Source: Sphaerolaimus hirsutus
Taxonomy: Eukaryota; Nematoda; Chromadorea; Monhysterida; Sphaerolaimidae
DNA: 64,000 nt
Direction: 5' to 3'
Assembly: GCA_964036195.1 (NCBI GenBank)
Contig: OZ038457.1
Location: 22,905,147 to 22,969,146 of the forward strand
The notes under the pieces are model-generated. The model was not told the origin of the DNA, did not search any database, and worked only from the letters and a program-made list of their open reading frames with translations. Positions 49,701-59,400 of the stretch are shown here, one piece after another. The position numbers and the translations under genes were made by a program. The first letter of the stretch is position 1. Every line of letters starts with the position of its first letter.

Positions 49701-52700
49701 GCCTGGGATGGGCATATTTATTATGCACTTTCGACAAGAAAGTCACTATTTTACTGGTGGACTTTGAACTTACGACACGAAAACGTGATTTTATGAAATA
49801 TGTAACAAAGTATCGGAAACAACGTGGACTATAACGTGAATGTTTTCTAAAACGTGCAAAACGATGTGTGCACGCCAAATCCACGTTCAAACCGATTGTT
49901 ATGGATTTGGCGCTTATGCACTTTTGGGATGAAACTATTCGATTAAAAAGAACACAGAACCAAAAACAAACATATTCGTCATGCCACGGCGCAGGCGGCT
50001 GGTCGGTCAGTCTCTTAAAATAGAAACGGTACACCATGAAGCCGCTCAGCCCGCGCTCAAAATCATACTTTAATAGTTCATAAAGTCCTGCGCAAAAATA
50101 CCGCAATTTTAAAAGAAAATAGAAACACGAATAGTTAAAAATCAACACCAAACTAGGATGTCAAATTGTTTTACGGAAAACGGAAAGTTTAAAATCCTCC
50201 CTCAGAAACGTTGACACCTTCACCAAAACCGACCATCGTATCTAAACCCCCTTGGGGGTGCTAAATCTTGCTTCCTGCACTTGTAACCTCTGATAACCCT
50301 CACAGGCCGTTTAGTGTCCGCATTCAGGCTCAGTGCCAAATTCCGTCCAATGAGGGCCTGAGATCAATTCTACTAGTGCTAAAAATTATTAAAAAAACAT
50401 CTTAGAAGTGAGAAGTAAGAAGCTATTTAAGTCAATCTAGAAGTGAAAAGAGAAATGAAAAATAACAGGCATTAAAAGTTTTATATTTTTAAGCTTTTCA
50501 TTGTCACTTGCCATTTGTTTTGTAACATTTCTTGTAACTTCCACTTCTAAATGAATTTTTACGTCTCTACTAGCGGAACTGGCACCTGGTCGTGTGTCTG
50601 GGGCCCGGTGCGCAGGTTCTTGGGGTTGGAGGGGGTGCCCTTGAGGGAGCGGCCGCCGCTGCCGGTCATGGTGAACACGTCGCCGTGGTCGATGTCGTCC
50701 TCGTAGCCCCCGTTCAGCACCACCGCGTAGGCGCCCTGGGGGGGGGGGGGGTTAGTGGGTCGAGTTATAGATCTATCATGACGTCTAAATTGTTGGCGTT
50801 AGCGCCCATGTCCCACTCCCAGGCATGTAAGATGTGAAATGCAAATTGACAAGTCATGTGAAATTCCCATAAAAATGACAAATTTGACTTTTTTAAACTA
50901 AGTCGTTTGGCATTTTACAGGAAGTTTTATATTTTACAGGACGATTTTGACACCATGCATGACATTTGACATTTTACTGGATACGTCCTTGAGTAAAAGT
51001 TAAGAGCAAAAGTCGAGTGAAATATGAACTGTACCAAGAATTTGAAACTTGACGTCACTTTACACGGAAAGCACTAGGGATGGCAAGCGCTTTTTTTCAA
51101 GCGCTTTTTTTTTTAAAAAACGCCGCTTTTTTTTAAAAAAAAGCGCAAGGGTCCCAGCGCGTTTTTTTAAAAAAAAGCGCTGGCAAAAATTTTAGTACTC
51201 ATGCACTAGGTATTTTCATTTTGCAAATTTTTTTGCGCGCAAGCGCATAATGTCACATGCAAATTGCCAAATTGGTGGTTGTTTTCATTGGTTTTGTACC
51301 ATTTTAGTGGCATTGCTCCTATTCCTGCATGGTATTATGTAATAAAAAGTTGAGGAGATATGTCAGTGTAGTAAATAATATCCAGCCAATGTGCTTCCAC
51401 TCTTCTACAGTGTGAAACATCACTGTCATGTATTAGCCATTTTTTATAGCCAAATTTAAGCACTATTCCATGCCTAACTTCACGTGCAGTCAAGAAACAT
51501 TCAAATAGGGCGATATACATAATTATTCGACATAAAATTGAAATTTTTTTGGCAGAAAGCAGCACTTATAATGCTATCAGATGATTACATAGCCATTGTA
51601 TGGTTATATATCATCACAAGTACTGTCACTTGTCTGATATACCTGCATATATTGACTCAGGACCATATTTGGGAGCTTTTAAGGTAACGTCGTGACAATT
51701 TTTTAAAAAAAGCGAAAAAAGCGCGTTTTTTTAAAAAAAAGCGCGTTTTTTAAAAAAAAGCGGGTCCGTTAAAAAAAAGCGCTTTTTTTCCATCCCTAGA
51801 AAGCACTCACAAGACTATATTTCCAAACAAATAGAGGAAAATAGATTTTCAATTAAAAAAAAATTACCTCGTCGCTGGTGGAGATGCCGGCGCAGGTCTC
51901 GTACTGCATGCCCGCCCAGCGCATCTCCTCGTAGCAGTAGAACAGGAAACCCACTGGCACGCCTGCGAGAAAATCGCCATTCGTTCACCATTTCCGAAAA
52001 AAATCAACGCCACATTCCCCTTCTTAAGTGTCATATTTAGACACAAATTTGGAACCATTAGAAACATTCTTCCGAAAATCTGTATCAAACGGAAGATTTG
52101 GAACTTTACGATTGCACGGCAGCCCACTGGACACGCATTGCTTGCAGAAAATTGACTTAAATTTTTTTTATCGATATCAACTTATCGGGGTTATCGACAT
52201 TTAAAAGTAAACACCTCATTTACATTCAGCCCACCAAAAACCCACCCGGAATGTGTCCAAAAATCTTCTGCCTGCCCTTCACGGGCCTGGCAAACCGAAA
52301 GTAATGCGTATCAGTCATGATGGGCTTGTTGTAGGCCCAGATGTCGTCCAACTCGGTGCCGTCGGAGAAGCGGTAGGGCGTGTGCGCAGACGGCACCCAC
52401 GTGCGGTCGCCTGAGCGGCGAGGTGAGAGAATGTGGTTATATATAGTGGTCTAGGGGTGATTTGATGTTTTTCTAAGGTTTTCCTCCCTTTTCTGCCTTT
52501 TATACATTGACAGCCCCCCAGTAAAAATGAATTTTTACAGATATTTGTCTGCCTCAGGGATTTAGTAGGGGGGGGGGGGGTTGGGGGGGGGGGTTACCCC
52601 CCAAATCCGCCAGCTATCTATCTATCCCAGAGGCCCGCTCAGCTAACTATTTACCCCATAGGCAATTTTTTGGCTATCTATCCCCAAAATCCTCTGATTT

Positions 52701-55700
52701 TTAAGAAATTTTGGCCCAATTATCGCTCAAAATCGCTAATTTTCGTACCTTTTTATAGTTTTTCACCTTCAAAATTCTAATTCACGTTCCTTATTGCCTA
52801 TTTTTAGCGAATTTTTGTACTATATGTACTTTTAGACCTATTTCAAGCTGTTTTTCACCTACTTTTAGCGATTTTCCCCCTTTTTCCGTCTATACCTTGG
52901 AAAAGCATATATATTGAACCCCCGCCAACCCACCCCCCCCAAAACCTTTTTTCCAGCTATCTATCCATCCGGAGGAGCGATTTACACTCTACATAACCCC
53001 CCGCCAGGGTCCAAATCTACTAAACCCCTGGTCTGCCTGGAAGAGCGATTGGCTTACTATACAACCCCAGGGTGTCAAAATCTTGGAGACCCCCTACCCT
53101 ACTAGTCAGACTCAGGATTGGGATACGCCCTTCAAACCGGATAAAATTGCGGCCCATAAAACTGAAAAAATTTTACCACTAGATTTTCCGGAGACTCGTT
53201 TCGTTCGCAGTTGGCCATCCTCAGTTTCCAGTTCATCGAGGCCGGAGTAGCTGACTGCTTCCTGCGATTTTTTCGGGATTTTAAATCGTCAATTTGTTTT
53301 GGTCGTTGAGTGAAACTGCCGCTGAGTGAAACTTCTAGAGGGAAAATATATAGTAAGGCAACTTCTCTCATGATTTTCGCGTGAAATTAAACAACTAAAA
53401 GGTAAATTATAACATTATAATTGATTGAACACGACTGCGGTGGTATATTGTCGAACAGAATGGCGCACCGCACACTGAAATTTTCGGTTCAGCGTTCGAA
53501 CGTTTTTGCACGCTGAACTACAAACGCTGAAATCAAAATCTAAAGAACACGACGTTTTTGAAGCGTAAAAAAATCGGAATTTGTAATATTTCGCGCAATT
53601 TGCATGCGAGCCGTACTTTTTACACATCGAAAACGTTCTGTTCTTTAGATTTTGATTTCAGCGTTTGTAGTTCAGCGTGCAAAAACGTTCGAACGCTGAA
53701 CGCAAAATGTCAGTGTGCGGTGCGGCAATATGCTCGGTGGGCGCGACGTCAAAAAAAAACATTTCAAATTAAGCCTTGACAAGTCAGGGAACTTAATTTA
53801 TAGTTTATTTTGATTTCTAATATTACTTATAATCATAAATCTCTAATATATTTCTTTATTTTGTTATTTGATAACTTCACTTGACAAATCACTAGCGAGA
53901 GTAAAATACCCAGTCACACAGAGTACTTAGTAAAAAACACCCTCCAAAAACGGACCCTGCCCTGCAGTCGGGCAGAAAGGCGGCGCTCATAGGGCACAAA
54001 ATCGCACTGGCCCCCGCCCTCCTCCCGCTGCAGAACTTGTCGGGCCAATCGGCGGGCTCGCTGCTGCGCCAGTCGCTCCGCCTTTTCTGCATCGTGTTCC
54101 CGTTGCTGCACTTGCTTGCGCGCTTTTAACTGGGTGTTCTGAAATGGGGGGTCTTTTTGGGGTGGGAAATAATTGCGAGTGACCTTGTGAGGATTGGGCA
54201 CTGCCGGGGGCAGGGGTCTCGAATGGGGGGGGGGGTTGGGGGCGGGTTACCCCCCCCCAAACCGCCCAGCTATCTATCTATCCCGGAGGCCGCTCAGCTA
54301 TCTATCTATCCCGGAGGCAAAATTTTGGGCTACTACCCCCTAAACCCCCCCCAAAAATCGCCCAGCTATCTACCTATCTGGAGCGATTTTTCAGAAACTT
54401 TACCCTAATTTTCGCTCAAAATCGCTATTTTTCATACCTATATATAGATTTTCACCTCCAAAATCACTGGTTCATGCGTCTAACTGCCTATTTTCAGCTA
54501 TTTTAAGTACTATATGCTCTTGTATACCCATTTTGAGCTATTTTACACCTACTTTTAGCGATTTTTCTCCATTTTCTTCCTTCTATGCCCCGAAAAAGCC
54601 TATATATCGAACCACCACAACCCCCCCCCAGAAAATTTTTCAGCTATCTATCCCTCCGGAGGAGCGATTTGCTATCTATCCAACCACTCGGAGGGTCAAA
54701 ATTCAAGATACCCCTGGCCGGGGGTGTAGTAGATGAGGCGGCAAGTTATTAGCCGTTTTGTGTGAATCTCTCGCACTAATGTTTCACACAACATTTTGTA
54801 GGGTGGCAGATGGTACGGCCTTGCGGTAAACCGTACGGTACGGTAAATTTACTATTCTGCGGTAAACGGTACGGTATGGTAAATCTTCGAATTTGCGGTA
54901 AACGGTACGGTACGGTAAATCTGTAAAGTGCGGTACGCGGTACAGTACGGTACATTTCCGATTGTCAGAACTGTATCAGTGCCGGGCCTCAGAGAACTTT
55001 TACTTCATAAATTGACACCACATTCAGTGACACAATTTGATAAATGGACTTAAGAACACAATAACAGTATGATGACATAAAATTCCATTACCCACAATGT
55101 AGGGGTTCAATATATAGGTTTATTCAAGGTGTAGAAGGAAGAAAATGAAGAAAAATTACTAAGTGGGTGAAAAATTGCTAAAAGTAAGTGAAATTTACAC
55201 CTTAAGAGCGTGTTGAAGCACATGGCTTGATTTTATAAACACATTATACTAATGTTAATCATGACTTATAGCAATGAAATGAAAGGGCTTCAAATCAGGA
55301 AAACAGTGCTGTGAAATTTGCGCGCTTGCGCGCAAAAAAATTCAAAACACCGCGTTAATTGTCATCAATAAATTGGCATATTTAATGTCAATCTGTGTAA
55401 AATTTACCGCATTTTCTGCGGTAAATGAGTGCGGTACGCGGTACGGTACGGTAAATTTTAGAAAATGCGGTACGCGGTACGGTACGGTAAATTTCTAAAA
55501 GTGCGGTAAACGGTACGGTACGGTAAATTTCCCAAAAATGCGGTACGGTACGGTAAATTCTGCCACCCTAACATTTTGCGCACTCAAAATGGTTATTTTG
55601 TGTTACTTTTACTTTCACCTTCTAATATAATTATACTAATTCTTGTACAAAATTACATTTTGTCCATTTTTGAATCTATTTCTATAAATATTGTTACCTA

Positions 55701-56024
55701 TTTTACAACACCTCGCGAACGTCCCCCCAAAGATACGTTTTTTTGCAGCATCCATCCGCAGGACGAGAGATTTACGATTTTTCTGAACACCCGCGAAAGT
55801 CAAAATTTAAATTCCCAAAGTAGAAACCCCCGACGACACTGCTAAGGGATTGGCGAGACGAACGTAGATATACCAAATTTGGAGCAGTGCCAAAAGCGAC
55901 TGAGGGTGTTTTTACGCCAGGAAAAAGGACTAACCACTTTATTGAAATCGTCCAGCAGTCCAAGATCGCGGAAAAAGTCATTCTGTCTTTTGACGTTTTC
56001 CGCCCTAATCGCATCGTAGTCCAT
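46617..56024 (-). CDS. SRA/YDG-domain protein with AT-hook (UHRF1-related SRA, no RING)
   Basis: Minus-strand exons: 56024-55935 (ATG), 54138-53952 or 53956, 52410-52246, 51962-51868, 50735-50586, 50357-50234, 50087-49972, 49565-49437, 48465-48343, 47243-47094, 46730-46617 (TAA). Phases agree except at the end of exon 2. There the better donor (53956, GTCCGT) is phase 0, and only a weak donor at 53952 (GTTTTT) fits exon 3; with it the protein is 480 residues. The N-terminus ([17 protein letters not shown]) and exon 2 are helical and charged. Residues about 125-310 form an SRA domain. Then come an acidic stretch, two basic nuclear-localisation-like clusters ([20 protein letters not shown]) and a final AT-hook, KRRGRPPK. 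No RING, PHD, tandem Tudor or ubiquitin-like domain is encoded. A nuclear protein that reads modified CpG is likely; function otherwise unknown. Confidence 0.88.
48499..48939. mobile_element. hAT-like MITE with G/C-run subterminal repeats (copy 1)
   Basis: It starts CAGGGCCGTATCCAGG and ends CCTGGATACGTCCCTG, with the exact 8-bp duplication GAAACAAA at 48491-48498 and 48940-48947. G and C runs follow each end. The interior holds TTTTGCGCGCAAGCGCGCA (48611-48629) and a GCGCCATGGCG block. It lies 26 bases upstream of the acceptor end of the exon at 48465-48343. Confidence 0.92.
49006..49255. mobile_element. Short interspersed element, TATACTCCGGTTACTTTACA family (copy 3)
   Basis: It matches 9380-9630 and 37616-37865 from TATGCTCCGGTTACTTTACA to GCAGAGTATA. 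It lies in the SRA gene intron between the exons at 48465 and 49437. Confidence 0.7.
49972..52310 (-). other. Coding segment for the SRA (YDG) domain
   Basis: Five exons give the SRA order known from UHRF1. These are [81 protein letters not shown] and PAPWH. The flipped-base pocket motif NDGAY of UHRF1 is DEGAY here. The NKR finger is replaced by a longer loop, [12 protein letters not shown]. About 20 residues that UHRF1 carries before the PVRVIR strand are missing. Confidence 0.92.
51075..51798. mobile_element. hAT-like element, TAGGGATGG family (copy 2, inverted)
   Basis: It starts TAGGGATGGCAAGCGC and ends TTTTTTTCCATCCCTA, with the exact 8-bp duplication GAAAGCAC at 51067-51074 and 51799-51806. 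Arms are AAAAAAGCGC units. The interior is the reverse complement of that at 1537-2773 (TTCATTGGTTTTGTACC region) and carries TTTTTTGCGCGCAAGCGCA (51231-51249). It lies in an SRA gene intron. Confidence 0.92.
52560..53060. repeat. CTATCTATCC-rich element
   Basis: A relative of the CAGGGGT hAT-like family without clear ends: G and C runs at the left, CAGCTATCTATCTATCCC and TATCTATCCATCCGGAGG units, and AATCGCT repeats. It lies in the intron before the exon at 52410. Confidence 0.55.
54211..54716. mobile_element. hAT-like MITE, CAGGGGT family (copy 2)
   Basis: It starts CAGGGGTCTCGAATGG and ends TTCAAGATACCCCTG, with the exact 8-bp duplication GCCGGGGG at 54203-54210 and 54717-54724. It is the same family as 31832-32349 in reverse orientation, with CTATCTATCTATCCCGGAGG repeats. 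It lies in intron 1 of the SRA gene. Confidence 0.92.
54799..55570. mobile_element. hAT-like MITE with ACGGTA repeats
   Basis: It starts TAGGGTGGCAGA and ends TCTGCCACCCTA, with the exact 8-bp duplication ACATTTTG at 54791-54798 and 55571-55578. Each arm is a series of GCGGTAAACGGTACGGTA units. The centre holds TTTGCGCGCTTGCGCGCAAA (55317-55336). It lies in intron 1 of the SRA gene. A decayed relative lies at about 27810-27925. Confidence 0.93.
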
Positions 56025-56410
56025 TTTGCCACCCACAGACGATCGTGGAAAAAAGTTCAAACTTTAGAGAAGTTTTTAGAGTTTTTATTTTTGAACTTTT
56101 AAAGTCGCCGCGCTTTTGGCAAAGAAAATAAATTTCGAAATGTTGGTAAGATGGATATGAAAAAAACTTTTGGATATTTGGGCGTGAAAGCGGTGGGCGT
56201 CTGTACGGCCGGTTATCAGAATTACATTGATTCTTTAGGGCGCATACCAAAACTGCTTCATTTATCTGAATTTCCGATTGAGGTGATCGTCACAAAATTA
56301 AGTTTAACTACCGCTGTTCACTTTCTGTATGCATAAAACAACTCTATGATTGTATCCAACATTGATTTATGTTTGAAAAAATAAAAAGACACCTGTTTCG
56401 TGTTGGCACG
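56025..56410. promoter_or_regulatory. Shared upstream region of the SRA gene and ALG6 (divergent)
   Basis: The two start codons face away from each other, separated by 386 bp, so promoters of both genes must lie here or in the 5' parts of the genes. No TATA box stands out. CGCCGCGC at about 56107 and ACGGCCGG at about 56205 are the only GC-rich spots. Co-regulation is inference. Confidence 0.55.
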
Positions 56411-59400
56411 ATGTCAAGTGGGATATCAGATTATTCCCTGAGTTTCATCGCGATTATTTTCGCACTGACTACCCGATGGGCATGTTCACTTGGGCCATAT
56501 TCCGGTATATCCAATTTGTTGGCAACTTGCCCACTCAAATTCTTGCGAAATTGTCGATTTATTTTTTGGTCAGGTGCTGGCAAAGTTCCAATGTTCGGCG
56601 ATTTCGAGGCACAGCGACATTGGATGGAGATTACGTATCATCTGCCCGTCGATGACTGGTATTAAGGGTTCAGACGGGATCCCGATCCCGGATCCCGTGA
56701 AATTCCTGGATTTACCAGTCCCGATCCCGAAACCCCGATCCCGAAATCTCAAAAATACCAATCCCGATCCCGAAAGTTTTCAAATTCCGATCCCGATCCC
56801 GAGAAACTCCCAAGTCCGGGATCCCGATCCCGGAAAAATAAGTGGAAATTATAAAAAAAGTGAAATAATGACGTTTTTGCATGCAAAAAAAGTGGATGCA
56901 AACCCCCAGCGTCAATTTTATGCCACTTTTCTGGCATCCAACAGTGTTTTGAGACCTTTATGAACAACTGTGAATGCCAGAAACATGGCCAAAATCTCTT
57001 TCCCTAGAACCCAATCCCGATCCCGGAAAAATGCCTATCCCAATCCCGATCCCGTGACCCCAATCCCGGCCAATCCCGATCCCGATCCCGAAATCTCAAA
57101 AAAACAATCCCGATCCCGAAACCCCAATCCCGATCCCGATCCCGAAATCTCAAAAAGTGAATCCCGATCCCGAAAAGTCAATCCCGTTTGAACCCTACTG
57201 GTATTGTCGATTTTTCTTCTTCCATGTGTATTTTGGCATGTTGCCAGCAATTTTTTTTGTCAATTTCCAGGTATCGAAACACAACTGAGAATGACCTTCA
57301 GTACTGGGGCTTGGATTACCCGCCACTGACAGCTTACCACAGCTTTTTGATGGGTGCAATGTGAGCTATTTCAAAGGTTTCACATAATTAAACCTGTTTA
57401 CCTATTCTGTGTGTTTTTTTCAGCGCGAACAGATTTAATGAAACATGGGTCTCGTTGGGTGACTCCAGGGGTGCAGAAAGTCCACAGCTGAAAATTTTTA
57501 TGCGCACTACGGTGTTTGTCTGCGATCTACTATTCCTGCCCGCGTTAATGTATTTCTGCAGCAAAATTAAAGGGCCGCATAAGTGCCATTGGGTTGGTGG
57601 GCGGAGTTTTGTTTGGATGATTTTACAAGTTTTCTTATGATGTTACTTTTTCAGACACTTCTGGCTTTCACCATGATGCAGTACCCTGGTTTTATTCTCA
57701 TTGATCATGGACATTTTCAGTTAGTTCATCAATTTGTCGCAATTGTCAAACCATATTCGGTGCCAATTGGGGAGTTCCATTCTAAAAGTTCACAAGCGCC
57801 AAATCCAGAAAAATCGAGTTAAGCGTGGATTTGACCTCCACCTATAGTTTTTCACATTTTAGAAAAAAAATCAGCGTTATTGTCCATTTCGTTCCCGAGA
57901 TACAGTGGTACCGTTTTTCAGAAAAATCACAATTTTCACATCGAAAGTGCACATATCCATCTCAGATCCCCTATGAAAAAGAGGACTTTCATTTCGTGAT
58001 GTGATTCGTTTTATCCTACGATGCACCGTTAAGAAGTTATTAACCATTTAATTTCAAATGTTCAGATTTGTTCCCAACTTTGGGTGACTTACAAAATCTC
58101 ACATAACTCCCTAAATATTTCCCGGCCAACAAAATTTGTCATTACAAAAATCGTAGAGAAATGTCGGATCTATCTGAAAAGTGCGGGGAAAGCGTCGTCC
58201 CCCAAACATACCGTCGTCGGGCCAGCGTCAAACTTAAAAATGCGATTTTGAAAAATCGAAAAACTTGGATATATGCATTTTTAGAATTTTTTGTGTTTTA
58301 ATTTTCAAATTCTCAAACTTTAACTTTTATTAATTTTAATTCAAATTTTATTAAAATCAAATCATTCAACTGTGCTCATTAATTTGCAGTTTTGTTAAAT
58401 TTCAGTTTTCCCACGAAGTCACGGTGAAAACTAGTGTGTGTAGGCACATTGACCCCAAATACACGACCACTTTTTGCAGGTACAATAATGTCTCACTGGG
58501 TTTTTTTGCGTGGGCTATGATTTTTCTTTTAACAAACAGGGACCACCTGTCATGCTTCTTTTTTGTGTCCGCGCTCAACTACAAGCAAATGGAATTGTAC
58601 CATGCGCTACCATTCTTCTGTTACATGTTGGGCACCTGCTTGAATAGGAGTTCAATTTTCTCCAAGTTAGTGTACATTTTGAAAATTCCTTTTCGTTAAA
58701 AGCATATAACGCTGGCCATAATTGTTCTGTTTTTAGAAAACATTAGGGATGCCACTTGATTTTTGAGTCTGAATCTGAGTCTCAGATATTTTCAAAAAAG
58801 TAAATTCTTATCCTCCACTAGATCCGTAGCAAGGGCGTACGCAGGAGGGGGGGGGGGCGGGGGGGCGGCCGCCCCCCCCCTGTTCCCGGGCCGGCCATAA
58901 AAAATTTGCTAAGAATGGCACTTTTGTAAAGCGATTTTGTAGGTACTTTGAAAATTTTTTGGGCGCAAGCGCGCAAACCACAACCTGTTGTTTAATGTAT
59001 AAGTTCAGGAGTCTAACCAGCATTATAAAAGTTCCCAACGTGGTCATAGTAACTATATATAGGTCTTAATAGATACCTATATAGTATACGTTGGCGCCAG
59101 CGCCAACGCCAATACTGCCATGGCGCTGGCGCCTACAAATGGCGCCAGCGCCATGGCTCCATTCCTTTACTATAGGGCCAAATTTTAGGGGGGGGGCGCC
59201 GCCCCCCCCCCCGTTCGCCGGGCTCCGTATACAATCCGCCCCCCCCCCGCTCAAAAATCCTGCGTACGTCCCTGATCCGTAGTGAAACATCACTCAATGT
59301 AGGGATGGAAAACCTTTCTCCACACGATTCCATTCTTATAATGACTGTCTGCAACTATCCTAATCAGAGTCGTTTTAATTTTTTGCTTAAAATATCACCT

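Noticed and set aside
49672..50151. A 159-codon minus-strand frame taken as one exon
   Set aside because: Only 50087-49972 is coding. It has an acceptor (GCGCAG) and a GTTTGT donor that fit the SRA domain in phase, and the rest of the frame is intron.
56369..56410. Upstream ATG at 56369 as the ALG6 start
   Set aside because: It adds [14 protein letters not shown] in frame, but ATG 56411 gives a protein of the family's usual length with the hydrophobic segment near the N-terminus. The upstream start cannot be excluded without transcripts.
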